Shown piece after piece: positions 10,780-23,114 of a stretch of 64,000 nt of DNA; position 1 is the stretch's first letter; every line of letters begins with the position of its first letter. The DNA is taken from contig JAKOON010000007.1 of the NCBI GenBank assembly GCA_022577435.1, positions 19,402,881 through 19,466,880 of the forward strand. Reading direction: 5' to 3'. The notes under the pieces were generated by a model that was not told where the DNA came from, searched no databases, and saw only the letters and a list, made by a program, of their open reading frames with translations. Made by a program: the position numbers and the translations under genes. This DNA comes from Embiotoca jacksoni (taxonomy: Eukaryota > Chordata > Actinopteri > Embiotocidae).

Positions 10780-13700
10780 TAAAAAATGTCACTGAACTTG
10801 CAAGCCTCAGATTCTCGGGGACGCAGTTCCAAAACTGAGGGGCCCTGACTGCAAATGCCTGGTCACTAGTAGTCTTGAGCCAGGACTAACGGACAGCCAG
10901 CAGAACCCTTCCTGAGAATCTGAGGCTTTGCTCAGGCTCGTATAGTAGCAACAAATCTAAAAATGAAGCTGGGAGCCAAACCATAAAGTACACATTTTAA
11001 AATCAATTCAAAAACTTACTGATAACCAGTGAAGAGCAGCTAAAACAGGGCTGATGGGATATTGTCTTCTGGTGTTAGTTAGAAGCCGAGCAGCTGCATT
11101 CAGCTGAAGCCGGGAGATCATTCTATGGCACGGGTATCCAAACTTTTTTTCACTGAGGGCCAAATACAGAAAAATATACGAAAAGGCTGGGTCACTATGA
11201 AAGTTAACACAATCAATCAAATGTAGGTAAATTATGCTTGATAATTGAATATGCTTAAATAAAAAAACAGCCTACATCACAACTTTACATTAACGGGTTT
11301 TCATAAAAATAGAACAAGGGGATGGGTATATTTAAGTTAGTTATGCAAATACGTTATTGGGGTTGTTAACACATCAACTAACGTTTGTTAGAAAATGTTA
11401 TCAACTTTAATTGGCTGAATTTATTAAGTAATTGGGCTTTTCAACACATGAATACTGTGTAATATATTTTTTAACTCATAAGGGAGTTGAGAACAGCTTG
11501 ATTTCTTTCTCAATGACAGAAAAGTCTCAGAAGCGCTGGCTGAATTCTGTCATAAGAGATGTGATCACAGACACATATTTCCCCCTTTTAGCAGAAAGGT
11601 TGGTCTTTGGAAAAGCACATTTGATTTCGGACAACGTGGGGAAGTGCGCAGCATTGAAGTTGCGTAGTTGTGTCTCAGAGAGCCGAAGCTTCACACATGC
11701 ATGTTAACAGCCTCGCCTCCACTCTCCCGCCTTGGTGCACCATTGAGGCCGTTCCTTTGTGCTCGTCTGTCATCGCTGGAGCCCCGTCCGTTGTAACTCC
11801 ACACATCTTATCCCATTTAAGTTCCATTTCATCAATTGCATCTGACACAGCTTCAAAAATGTCCTTACCCATTGTTGTGCCCTTTAGACTCCTAAGATCA
11901 AGCAGCTCCTCCGTAATGCAAAAGTTAACTCCCCGCCAAAAATGTTACAGCTGCGTCTATGGCGTCTGTGCTCTCACCACATGCAATTGAGTAGAAATCA
12001 AGTAAGAAGTACAATACAGTCAAGTGCAAATTTCATGTGTGGGCCATATTCCATTATATTTTTAGAATTTGCTGCAGGCCAATTAAAAATGGACCACAGG
12101 CTGCAGTTGGCCCGCAGGCCGCAGTTTGGACACCCCTGCTCTATGGCTTAACCCCGCATACAGTGAGTTACAATAATGTAAACGAGATGGATTGAAAGTA
12201 CCGATGACCCTTTTCAAAATTGACTGGGAGAGGAAAGACACGATTTTTTAAAATGTTCCTCAGCTGGCAAAACATGATTTAACTACATTTGAAATATATT
12301 TATCAAATGAAAGGTCACTGTCAAATATGACACAGAAGTTTTTGGCTGCAGGTTTGATGGTTGGTGTGAGGGACCCAGGATGTTGTTCCAAAACAGAAAT
12401 TGACTTTGAGGGACTGAATAAGATTAGTTTTGATTCTGTTTCTTTTCGTTGGGAAAGGTTTTAGGACACTCAGGATTTCATTTTCCACTAGAGGCTGAGG
12501 AAAGATGATGAAAATGATCAAAAATATTTATAATGAAAAGCAGTGGGCCAAGGATGGGGTCTTGGGGAATACCACAGGTCAGAGGGGCCACAGCAGACAT
12601 GGCAATATCCATCACTACAAAGAAAGTCCTGTCTCATGAATATGATCTAAACCACTCCAGAGCAGTGTCCCTGATGCCTACCCACTTTTCAAGCAGGATA
12701 ATGTGATCTACAGTATAAAATGCAGAGCTCAAATTGAGGAGAATTAAAATCGTACAATTCCTAGCATCAGCTGTAAATAAAAGGTAATTTGTCACTTTGA
12801 TGGAGAGCTCTTTCAGTGCCATGATTGTTCATGGAAACCTAACTAAAATCTTTCTAAAATATAATGTTTATTCATAAAAGAGGTCAACTCAAGTCTGAGC
12901 AATCTTCTCTGAAACCTTCAATGAAAAATGATATTTAGAAATGGGTCTGAAACTGAAAGAATGTTGTTCAAATCCATAGCAAAAGGGGAACCAAGAGGGC
13001 AGAATACATGTATGTTAAAAACCCCTCAAATCTAAACTGTTAAACCAAGGCATAATAAAAGCTAAAAGCTCAGAGAATTCAGTTTGATTTTTGTGGTCTG
13101 CAGATTAAGTAGTGGGGCCTTGCCATTTATCATAAAACCAAGACTTTCCAATGAGAAAAAAACATGTCCATGTGGGTAAGGGGAACATTTTAAATTTATT
13201 ATATGAATCACAGCCAGCCCACCTCCATGACCTGAAATTCTGAGCTAATTAAAGTAATTAACATTACCTACCAATTACCAGAAGGGCCTGCTTCATTTAG
13301 TGCAACGGTTCCTTGGACTATACCATGTGTCAGTGAGCATGAATACATCCAGATGCTTAGATGTTATACAATTTTTGCAAAACAAAATGAGTTGTTTGCC
13401 AGCGATCTAACATTTAACAGCCCAAAGACTACTGAGTTTGAGGATGGAGATGTAACAGGACTGGTCAAGGAAGCATGAGATGAGGCAGTAATGTTGACAG
13501 CGAATAGATTACTAACATTAACAGTGTGTCTGCGTTTGCAGCATTGGACCCTGTTACTCAGAACAATAAGAATAACAGCAGGAGATACATGATTGCAACA
13601 CCTTTGGAGGCTATTTTTAATGTTTGTGTAAAGCATGTTGTTTACTTGGGTGTGAACAATCAGAGCAAATCAAAGTTTTGAACGTATGTAAACTGTTAAA

Positions 13701-13985
13701 GTTTCACAGCAAGGAGTCTAGGGGGGAAGAGGAGGCTGGTCTCCAAACCATGCCGGCAGAGATAAAGTATAGGAAAAGAGAAAACAATGCTGCGTTTCAG
13801 GACCGGCAATGTTTGTGCAATGAAGTTGCATTTTTTTCCTTTAATGATTCAGTTCCTACTTGAGCAGAAACATCACCAGCATGAGCAACAATGGTACTCA
13901 CAGTGGGATATTTTTTAATGACAGTCAACAGTTTCCCATCGATGTCAGCCAGGTGAGCTCCAGGAAAACATTTGACAGCCACCTA
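10780..13985 (-). mobile_element. L2-clade LINE, long but decayed copy
   Basis: On the minus strand the parts of an L2 element follow in the right order. First is an ORF1 piece, VKCFPGAHLADIDGKLLTVI (13900-13980), similar to the SGNH-esterase-like domain carried by fish L2/CR1 elements. Then comes the start of the endonuclease, FGLLNVRSLANN (about 13385-13430). Then the reverse transcriptase start, LLNLSSAFYTVDHIILLEKW (about 12690-12750). After an inserted hAT element comes the C-terminal block NAAARLLTNTRRQYPISPVL and LAALHWLSVSF (11008-11110). The tail continues toward about 10780. Stops and frameshifts occur throughout, so it is inactive. Confidence 0.7.
11129..12138 (-). mobile_element. 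Internally deleted hAT (Charlie-type) element inserted in the L2
   Basis: The ends are CACGGGTATCCAAACT and, reversed, CAGGGGTGTCCAAACT (14 of 16 match). They are flanked by 8-base duplications TTCTATGG (11121-11128) and CTCTATGG (12139-12146), the size produced by hAT transposases. The minus strand at 11675-11872 encodes MGKDIFEAVSDAIDEMELKW followed by GVTTDGAPAMT, a hallmark of hAT transposases near the catalytic region. Further minus-strand frames toward 11440 contain the later region (…LRNFNAAHFPTLSEIKCAF). The N-terminal domain is missing, so this 1,010-base copy cannot move by itself. Removing it rejoins the L2 on either side. Confidence 0.8.
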
Positions 13986-15947
13986 GTTGGAGTGGACTGA
14001 TACATACCTCACCATGGACGTTTGAAGGGACTAATGCAAGACAACAACGCAGCCATAGGCGGAGGTGAAACAGGGGGAATATGCTGCCTGGCAGTGGCCG
14101 TTGCAGCTACCAACAGGTCTGTTTCTGAATCAGGGACAGAGCCGGATGGCAGCTATGGATGGTCAATCTTGGGAGGATTGTCTTCTGTTGGCTCTGGGTA
14201 GTTGAGACCTCCAGACTGTCTGACCACAGCCAAAATACTCCACCAAAGGGTGGCTCCTGACTGTCAATTGACCCTAGCCTTCATGGCCATAATCACCACT
14301 GCAAACACCTCTAGGGTAGACGCCACGTGGTTCAACGCCTCTGTCCTCACACCTATCAACAAATGTATGATCTAACAGGTACGGGAGCCTGAGTGTGCTG
14401 TGTCATGGAGACCACAGACGACAACAGGCCAAGTTTGGTCAGTTTCTCTTTCTCAACTGCCAAACCATGAGCACCATCCCGGAAACAGACATGCCCAAAT
14501 GGTCCTTTCTGCCTGATCCAAGGCTGTGGGCAGATACAGAACCTCAAGCTCCAGGAAGGTCATGGGATGACCACAATTCCCTTACTATGTTGTGGACCTG
14601 CAGGACAGAATGTTGTGCGCAACGTCACTGACATTGATGATTGCAAGGAAGTAGCCCTGTAACCATTGTGGTGGCTAATAATCATATCTTGTGAGAGTAG
14701 TGGCTTCTTTCTTCGGTATTTGTGTGTCCACCACATTTCAGCACAGGGGATCCCTGCCTTACTGTGCCAGAGACATAGAATGGGCCACAGTGATGTCGGG
14801 GTGGTGCTGCGAGAGACCAGGTGCCCGGCTTGGGCTAGCAGCAGAGCATGTTGCCACTTTATTATTCCAATGTTGCATAAATACATCATTAGCTGATAGC
14901 TCAGCTATGTGGCTACAGCCTTACGCTCATAAGGAATGACAAAATGTGTGGTTTGAGCAGCGCAGCTAACCTATGTAGCTGTGTGTTAGTGTTGAGCATT
15001 GGAGCAGGAATGCAGCTCTATTGAGAGGATGTACATATCAGCATGATGCTCTTTATTGACAACCATTGACCTTAATATTTCACTTGCCTGAGATGGGAGC
15101 TTGGACAGGGCTAACAGAGCTTGGTATCGCAACGCCGGCGAGGCTGAAAGAAGGAGATTCCGTTGCGGCCGGTACTCTGCCACAGGAGTCATTATCACAC
15201 TGGTGGTGTAGGAACTGTTGGTGCTGCTGCTACTGCTGAGGAGGTGGCTGTTGAGAGCAAAGATGGGGAGCCAGTTTCTCCAATGCCATCTACAGCCTGT
15301 GAATCATTAGCGCAATGTCCTTGCAGAAGAGTGAATTAAGGGAGGGGGGCATCTTTATCAGCTGGGTTCACTCGGTTTCCTTCAGCCAGAAGTGCCTGTG
15401 CAGAGCCTAGAATGGTACATCGACTATGTGGTATTACTAACAAAGCTCCTGAAACATGCGGGGGAAAGCTGGTGCTGATCACCTGGCCACAGCTCCTCCT
15501 GAGGAAGTGGGACACAAGCACCACAGAAATCGGCCTCGGGCTTGTGGCTCCAATCGAGGGAGAAGAAGCAAGTCTCTTGTGGGCCGGTGGAGACAAAGTG
15601 TGGGTGCTGCAGACGAGATCTTCAATATTGCAGAGTGACTGAACTTAACCTATCTCCAGGGTTGCTAGGGGAAAAGGGAGACGGACAACAGGATTTCCGG
15701 GGCTTTATAGCTGCCTGCATTGCAAAGCAGGGCTATGTCATGATTAGTCGGTGATATACAAAAGATCTGTCTCACTGTGCTAAGGCGAAGCCTCAAGGGG
15801 ATTAACCAATAGCGAAGCCCATTAAATGGTGCAGCACTGATGAAGTCATTCTTCTTGTCAGAACGGTCGCCTGCTACAGTATGGTTAAAATTAGGGGAAG
15901 AGCATAATTAGGGTTGGAAAAAAGGGGTTCATTACATGACATCGCTG
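13986..15947. other. Unassigned sequence, possibly 5' part of the L2 ORF1
   Basis: Immediately above 13985 a minus-strand frame continues plausibly as ORF1 to about 14040. Farther up, minus-strand frames such as 14986-15198 (with RYQALLALSKLPSQ) and 15336-15596 have no clear match. The stretch is more GC-rich than its surroundings, in line with old LINE or inserted DNA. Its boundaries and identity are unresolved. Confidence 0.35.
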
Positions 15948-15950
15948 TAA

Positions 15951-16620
15951 GGCCTGGATCACACTGCCTGCCTAGCATGTGTGTTACCCTCTCACGTACT
16001 GCTCCGCTGTGGCTTGGTTGTGTGTGTGTATCCACACCGGCTGCATGTTACTGCATGTTACCAGCCTGTCAGCTGTGTTGCTGCGGCTGCAGGTCCCACC
16101 ATTGAATCAATTAGTTTCTCTTTGACAATGGTCATCTGTATAGTATTTTTGAGGTCCGACAAGTGATGAGTTCTAACCAAAAAGCAGGCAAGTGTTTTTT
16201 GTTTACCCTGGTTCATAGCAGGACACACAGGCACTCACGCAGAGAAAGAGAAGCAAAACAGAGAGGGAGGGAGAGAGAGAGCAGCGAAGAAAACTCGCCC
16301 CACACCTGATAAAGTATCGCCATGATATATTCAGAGCCTACACTGTTTTTTTTTTTGCTATGATTGTGCAGTACAAATGTGATCACAGATTGTTTCCCTG
16401 TATATTTTAGCTGGGAACCATGAACGGCTGGCATGAAAAATAGGTGTCATTTTCTATTTTATAAATGACACACCGCACAAGCGAGGCGTGAGACGCAGGT
16501 GAGACACACATTCCAGCAGGCAGCGCGGCAGCTCTAATCCGTTAACATGGAAGGCGAAATGAAATGATGCCACACAGAAACATGTGACGCACATGCCACA
16601 CAGGCAGTGTGTTCCAGGCC
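15951..16620. mobile_element. 670-base MITE with long inverted ends and TAA duplication
   Basis: The left end GGCCTGGATCACACTGCCTG and the right end, reversed, GGCCTGGAACACACTGCCTG match at 19 of 20 positions. Similarity continues for about 35 bases. Both sides carry TAA (15948-15950 and 16621-16623). A 3-base TWA target duplication is the signature of PIF/Harbinger elements. No transposase is encoded inside. It sits about 150 bases before the terminal exon of the host gene. Confidence 0.75.
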
Positions 16621-16774
16621 TAAGTGATGATGAAATCTGCTCTCCTGTATCAAACATGGACACGCAACAATGTTTTTCAGGACTGTACAATTTTAAAATA
16701 TGTAAATTAAGAGATTCCTTCCAAAAAAAAGAAAGAGATTCCAACTTTCATTCATACTATCTTTTCCCTGACAG

Positions 16775-16990
16775 GTAGAGAGCGAGGAAGAGGAAGAACT
16801 GACCCAGAAAGAGGAGGAGAATGGTGATGAAGGCGACCAGTTTGATGTCATCCCGCTCTACTCAGAGAGGGCCACCGTCTCCAACCTTGGCTCTTCTGGG
16901 ACTGGTGGAGCTGCATCTCTCACCACCGGCCCTACTAAACCCATACTACTGCTCCTTGCACTCCTATCTGCTACCTTTAGCTGGGGGTAG
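16775..16990 (+). CDS. Terminal exon of an unidentified, probably GPI-anchored protein
   Basis: Behind a good acceptor (TTTTCCCTGACAG) lies a 72-codon frame ending in TAG at 16988-16990. It begins VESEEEEELTQKEEENGDEG, continues DQFDVIPLYSERATVSNLG, then has a small-residue stretch GSSGTGGAASLTTGP, and ends TKPILLLLALLSATFSWG. A short region of G/S/A, then about 16 hydrophobic residues at the very C-terminus with no cytoplasmic tail, is the layout of a GPI-anchor signal. If so, the protein would sit on the outer face of the plasma membrane. The intron before it is phase 0, matching the donor at 2393. Acidic linkers occur in several neuronal GPI receptors, but I could not match this sequence to a named family. 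A very short C-terminal transmembrane segment is the alternative. Confidence 0.6.
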   Translation, partial: VESEEEEELTQKEEENGDEGDQFDVIPLYSERATVSNLGSSGTGGAASLTTGPTKPILLLLALLSATFSWG

Positions 16991-19112
16991 AATGGAGGAT
17001 ACAGAGAAGACACATGCACACACTCACATGTAATGGACCTGCCAACAATCCTGGACTGATTGCTGAAAAATTATAAGAAACAGTGAAGAAATGGACTTCA
17101 CCTTTTGTCAGTAGCATCCCCTTATTCATGTCTTCTGTCCTTGCTTCTTTCTTGAAAATAGCCCCTTGTTCAGTATGGTCTGACTGGAGCTGCAGTGGGG
17201 TGTTGTTGTCCTGGGAGCACAGGAGCACTTAACAACCAATGAGCATAATATAGCTTTTCCTGTCATTGGTCCAGAAAAAACATGCTAGTTTAAGTGGCCT
17301 TTTATGTCATATTGAACAGACACTAACTGTAAGCAGCCGGCTTACATTTGCCTCAGTAATTATGAGTGGGAGATCTGAATTCCAGACTGCTATGATTTCT
17401 CCTAGTAGGCAAAAAGAAGTATGTCGGTGTCAACAAATGTGTCCAAAAATGGCTGCCACTGTGGCTAGCAGTCAAACGCAAACATAAGAAAACATTAAGA
17501 TAAAATGTTATGCAACTCTGTAAAAAAGGAGTTATATAGCTTACAGCGCTCATATCTGGTTTCATTGCTGTATACAGTTGATTCCATGTTAAAAAAAAAT
17601 AGCTAATATCAGCTACACGTTCATGTACAAATGTGCCTATAAGACTAAACTTAGGGTTAATGATGTTGAGATTTCAAAGCGTTGCAAGTTATGACAAAAC
17701 AATTTCCTGTTGCTTTTTACAAATCCCATTACTATTGTTACCATGGCTACTTCTTTAAAGGGGTTAATTAAATACTATATATTGACTTTTTAACTAGCTG
17801 TCATTAGAAATTTAAACTGAAATTGAACACATTGGAGAAACAAAACGTGCAGAGTTTTGCATGTTAACAAACTCAAGTAATTATACAAGTACATCACTGA
17901 ATGGACGAGCATTAATGATGCATATTGTTATTTATAACCTCCGAAATGTACCCGTGGCTACTTTTAATCGAAGGAAACAGTAAAATAAATGAACATCCAG
18001 CGAATCTGCTAACTCTGTTAACTATCTGCCATGAACAGCCACACACATTCACATCTACTCTCTAAAACTCCTTCATTTTGTTGGTGGTAATTTCAAAAAC
18101 TCGAGAGCAAAAACCGAAAAGTTGTTAAAGTAGATGATGACTCAGGAAACTATATGAAGTAATTATATTAGTGGTGTAAACTGGGTGTTCCTGTGCTTCA
18201 ATGTGGATACCACACACATACAGAAATACCCCACAGCTGATGTCAGAACTTGTTGTTTTTTGATTTTATATTTATTTTTTAATTTATTGATGGACCATGA
18301 TTTGTCTTATTAGTTGTGAAATAGCCTACATGTCCATCGGTCATCCTAACAGCAACTAAATGGAAGGGAGGTTAACATACAACGCATGAGTCAAATTTCA
18401 CCACAGTGATGAATAGAGCAATCCTCGTCTTTCTGCCTACTCTACAGCCATGGTGAATGATAAATTACATGCTTGTCTCTTATTGTTTGATGAACATCAA
18501 TTGCCAAGTATGTGAAGTGTTTGTGCACACAATTGCAGGGATCAGGCAGAGATTGCAAAGAAAACTGGGCAAAGCTTTTTGTTATAATTTGAGTCTTGCA
18601 CTTCAATGTTCCCACCCACATCAGCACATCCTGCACAACCATCCACGCACACACATTTACACATAAACTGCTTGCCACATTTTGAGCCGATGTAGCTTTT
18701 TCTTGCTTTATTGCTCTATCCCGGTCCCTAGCTCTCTCCACGGTGACTCAGGAGCAGGACCCGAGCTGCCACAGGCACTGATATGAATAAAGCTGTCCTA
18801 ATAAAAGCTTCACACCAGAAACAATATGAAGTCTAAATCGGCAGAACAAATCAAATAGCTCCCCGGCAGGCAAAAAATCACACATTACTTCTGACACCGA
18901 CACAGATAAAATGAAGAGAGTGGGAGAATAAGAAATGTATGGGGGAGAAATTAAGACAAAAAATAAGGCCAAGTCCCTGTGTGGTCTTTGTACGTTTGAT
19001 GTTTTACTTCCTTTTAGTTCTGAGGCTGATAATCAGTCCCTGACAACATATCTTTATCATCTGACAGGTTCCTGCGGGAGGAGTGTCTGTGTGTGTGAAT
19101 GTGCGTTGAGGT

Positions 19113-19114
<2 letters not shown>
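16991..19114. other. Probable 3' UTR, then intergenic sequence
   Basis: Sequence after the stop codon should be 3' untranslated, but its end is uncertain. A canonical AATAAA lies at 17984-17989, about 1 kb after the stop, and is a candidate polyadenylation signal. The rest is AT-rich, with no protein similarity in any frame. Confidence 0.4.

Positions 19115-19144
<30 letters not shown>
19115..19144. repeat. Poly(G) run of 30
   Basis: Thirty consecutive G on the plus strand, far longer than is usual in vertebrate DNA. It could fold into G-quadruplexes, and its length is likely to be poorly determined by sequencing. Confidence 0.9.
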
Positions 19145-19145
<1 letters not shown>

Positions 19146-19313
19146 ATAGAAATAGTGTACTATAGCAAGAACAGAAAGGACCCTGGAGCACAAACATAGC
19201 AGAGAGTCGCCAGCTCTCAATTTTCTGTGTCTTATAAATCTATTGCTGACACTATTTTTTTTTTTTCCCTATTCCTTTCCTATTTCTGGAGAATGAGTAA
19301 AATTAACTTCCAT

Positions 19314-19990
19314 TTGCCAGTGATGGTGGAGGGCAAAGAGACAGAGGAGGTAGTGGGGAGGGGAGATAAGGAAGGGAAGGCAAAGTAGAGAAAAAGAGGC
19401 AAAGGAAATACAGGGAAGCAGGAAAGTGAGGAGAATAGGAAACAAGGGACAGAAGAGAAAGGAATAAGTAAAGTAGATTGAGTGGGGGAAGAAAGGAAAG
19501 CAAGGGGGAAGAGAGGAGAAAAAGGGAGAATGAAATAGGCGGGGGGCGATGAGAGGAAGCATAAAAGAAGTGGAAAGAAGAAATGGAAAGATAAAGCAGA
19601 GAACAGGAAAGGAAGTATCAGGAGCAGGTACAAAGACAAGGAATATATCAGAGAATACCAGAAAAGAGATGTAGTAAAAGGAAAGAGGAAACTAATAGAA
19701 GGAAGAGAAAAAGGTGAAAAAGGACAAACATAATGGAGCGGAGGAGGAAGGAAAATGATGAGAAGAGGAAAGAAGAAAGGATGAAATAAAAAAATAAAAA
19801 GACAGGAGGAAAAATGGAAACTGAAGAAATGAGAATGAAAGAAAGAATGGAAGAAAGATTGGGGGAGAATGATTAAAAGCAGAAAATAGAAAAGGGGAAC
19901 AAGAAACAACAGAACAAGAGAAAAAAGAGGAATGAAAAAAAGTAGGCAAGTAAGATGCAAGCAGAAAAGAGAGGGAATGGTAAAGAGGAG
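19314..19990. repeat. Long purine-rich tract
   Basis: About 680 bases in which the plus strand is overwhelmingly A and G in irregular GGAAAG/GAGGAA patterns. The minus strand is therefore pyrimidine-rich and produces a long stop-poor frame of S, F, L and P residues that is not a real protein. Such tracts can form triplex (H-DNA) structures. Confidence 0.9.
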
Positions 19991-20149
19991 GACAAACAGT
20001 AGGGTGTTCGTGAATCCTCTGAGGAAACCAACTATAAAGAGAATGAAAGTATGAGGGCAGAGGTAGAGAGAGCGGTGACAGGTCTGCGGTATACTTTGAC
20101 CTCTTTCGCTTTCCTTAAGAACTGCTGTTAGGCGCAACTGCAGGGAAAC

Positions 20150-20151
<2 letters not shown>

Positions 20152-20183
<32 letters not shown>
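20152..20183. repeat. (CA)n microsatellite
   Basis: About 16 CA units just beyond the purine tract. Confidence 0.95.
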
Positions 20184-20189
<6 letters not shown>

Positions 20190-20237
20190 AATCTCAAATA
20201 CCTTTCTGTCTGAACACAACCCTCAGTTAGCACACCT

Positions 20238-20470
20238 GGGGCCTTATTTATAACTGTTACGTACGCACAAAACAGGGCCTGAAAGATGCATACGCTACTC
20301 TCCAGGGATTTATAAAAACAAACTTGATGGGAGAATGAGTGAACCTGTACAGAAATCTGACCCATGCGTATGCACATTTTGGAGACAAAGGAAATTGATG
20401 ACACGGGCAGTGGGGTGGTGAATTGAAGACAGATTGTAGAAATTAAATTTGAGATTCATCATTATAGCTA
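20238..20470. mobile_element. Fragment of a DNA-transposon MITE
   Basis: The start GGGGCCTTATTTATAACTGT, with CGTACGCAC soon after, resembles an abundant fish repeat whose ends read GGGCCTCATTTATAAA. Only one end is clear. Classification as Harbinger-like comes from memory and is uncertain. Confidence 0.4.
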
Positions 20471-20887
20471 GGTAATGATGCCTCGCACACATTTAATTTC
20501 ACTTTATATCTTATGTTATATAGATCTATTTTATCATAAACATTCAAATTAGCAATGTAATTTGTGCTATTAAGCCATAACTTTTCTATAAGTAACTTTC
20601 AATTGTAAATGATATAAGAAAATCTCCTTCTCAAATCTAGTTCTGCTCAATATTTCATGAGCACTGTCTCACCAACACGTTCCCTAACCCCAGAGCACAA
20701 AGGAGAGAGGTCTGACCATAGAAGTCAGTCCTGGAGCACTTCAGCTGTTGCAGGATGTTGCGAGGAAGTGGCAAGACTCTGGAAATTCTGGTTTGCCTTT
20801 TCCCAATATTAAACGTGAACATACTTCCTTATATGTCACTGCACTAACATGACATGACATAACAATAAATCATCAGCATCGGTTGTA

Positions 20888-22371
20888 CAACCCCATTTAC
20901 CAAAAAGTAGGGATCCTGTGTAAAATGTAAATAAAAACAAAAGGATTGGCAAATTATGTAAAACCATATATAATTGAAAAAAGAACAAAGACAACATATC
21001 AAATGTTGAAACTGAGAAATTTTGTTTTATGAAAAAAAAATCGCTTATTTTGAATTGATGCCAGCAACACATCTAAAAAAAGTTGGAAAAGTTGCTAAAA
21101 GAAACACCCGGTGAAACATCTCACAACTAATTAGGTTATTTGCCAACAGATCAATAGCATGATTGAGTATAAAAAGAGTATCCAAGAGAGGCGGAGTCTG
21201 GATGGGGAGGTGTTCACCACTCTGTGAAAGACTTGATGGGCAAATAGTGTAATAATTTAAGAATAATGTTTCTCAACCTAATATTGAAAATAATTTGTGA
21301 ATTTCATTATCTACGATTCATAAAATCATTAAACGAGTAATATAATCCAGAGAAATCTCTCTGCAAGGCACAGGCCCAATTTTGGATGGCCATGATCTTC
21401 TGACCTTTAGACGGCACTGCATTAAAAAGAGACACACATCTGTAGTGGAAATCATTGTCTTGGTTAAGAAACACTTCTGAAAACAATTGTCTGTGAACAC
21501 AGTTCATCGCTGCATCCACAAATGCTGGTTAAAACTCTACCATGCAAAGAAGAAACCGTATAAACATGATCCAGAAATGCCAGTGACTTCTATGGGCCCG
21601 ATCCTATTTAACATGGACTGAGGCGAAGTAGAAAACATTTCTGTGGTCTGACAAATCAAAATGAGAAATTATGGACATCTGAAAATGATGAACGCTACAA
21701 CCTTCAGGCTAAAGAGGAGAAGAACCATCCATTTTTGTATTAGCTTTTTATTAACTTTTGTTATCTGTGATGGTATAGGGATGCATTAGCAGTGGCATGG
21801 GTAGCTTGGGCATCTGGGAAGGCACCATTAATGCTTCACGATAAATAAAGGTTTTGGAGTAACATATGCTGCCATCCAGCCAACGTCTCTTTCAGGGAAA
21901 GCCTTGCTTATTTCAGCAAAAACAATGCCATTCTGCATGCATTACAACTGCATGGCTCTAGCAGAAGAGTGCTAAACTGACCTGCATGCAGTCCAGATCC
22001 AGAAAACATTTGACGCATCATGAAATTAAAAATATGATGAAGGAGACCCTAAACCGTTGAGCTGTTGAAATCCTTAATCAAACAGGACATTTCACTTTGA
22101 AAAGTCCACAGAGCGTTGTTAACAGAAGAGCTGATGCAAAACAGTGGTAAACATCCCCTTGTCCTAACTTTTCTGAGATGTGTTGCTGGCAACAAATTCT
22201 AAATGAGCACATATTTTATGTAAAACTATATAATTTCTCAGTTTAAACATTTAATATGTTGTCTTTGGTCTATTTTCAAATAAATATTAGTTTACATGAT
22301 TTGCAAATCATCACAGTCTGTTTTTATTTATATTCTAAAAAGCGCCCCAACGTTTTTGGGAAATGCGGTTG
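20888..22371 (+). mobile_element. Decayed Tc/mariner-superfamily transposon
   Basis: The left end CAACCCCATTTACCAAAAAG (preceded by TA) and the right end, reversed, CAACCGCATTTCCCAAAAAC form a terminal inverted repeat. Subterminal blocks such as TTTGAATTGATGCCAGCAAC and CTGAGATGTGTTGCTGGCAAC also mirror each other. The interior holds transposase-like text full of stops. The family is a common one in fish, often classed with TcMar elements; I am unsure of the subgroup. Truncated relatives lie at 45139 and 59757. Confidence 0.65.
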
Positions 22372-23110
22372 TTAAATCTGAGGGAACAGTGCATCAGTTA
22401 ATATCTTTTCATATTGTGATTCTAGTTTTATGTGTTTTTTTTGTGTGCAAAAGCGCTGTAGTAGGCATGCCTGCACTGTCAGTGGTGCACTAACTCTGTG
22501 GTTGCACTGCTAGTTCTGCAGCAGCATCAGGTTACCACTACTTGCATTTTCTTTTGTTTGTGACCCCACTACTGTGGCCAGCAATTATATGCTGTATATC
22601 CTCCACCTCACCCACAAGCATTCTGACTTCTGTGACAGAAAAATTCCTTGCGGGTTTTCCTTTCCGTTGTTTCTGTTTACCAAGGAAACACTTAGCCCTG
22701 ATCTTTGAATACTTAGCAGATAAAAACATGTTCTGCGTGGATGACTTTGCTCAAGTATTAAATAATAAACATCAGTTAGTAATCGGAGAGAGGATACTGC
22801 TTCCAATGAAACATCCATCCTTTGTTGTAACTGCAAATGCCTGCATGAGACATTTTCCACAATCTTTACAGGGAATCATCAGAGAAAAGCAGGTCATGGA
22901 ATTTCTAGAAGTTAATGAAACTTGTTAGTAAATCCCCATGAGAAGACCAAAACCAGTATTGCATCTTGCAAGTGCTGTTGGTTTGTACAAATCCTTATAT
23001 ATCTTCACCCTCTGTATCATAGAGCTCCATCATTGACCAAAAACACATCATTGAGAAAATATTTGACACAGAGGTCAAAGGCATACATGAGTGAAAATGA
23101 ATAGAAACAA
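22372..23110. other. Non-coding sequence, one unexplained open frame
   Basis: A 128-codon plus-strand frame at 22542-22928 has no recognisable domain, no convincing start context and no splice context. I do not call it a gene. Confidence 0.45.
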
Positions 23111-23114
23111 TTAA

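Noticed and set aside
19280..20404. A 374-codon minus-strand open frame
   Set aside because: It is built from the pyrimidine side of the purine tract and a CA array. Composition alone explains the lack of stops, and the residues are mostly S, F, L and P.
22542..22928. 128-codon plus-strand open frame
   Set aside because: There is no domain, signal or splice support, and frames of this length occur by chance in 64 kb.
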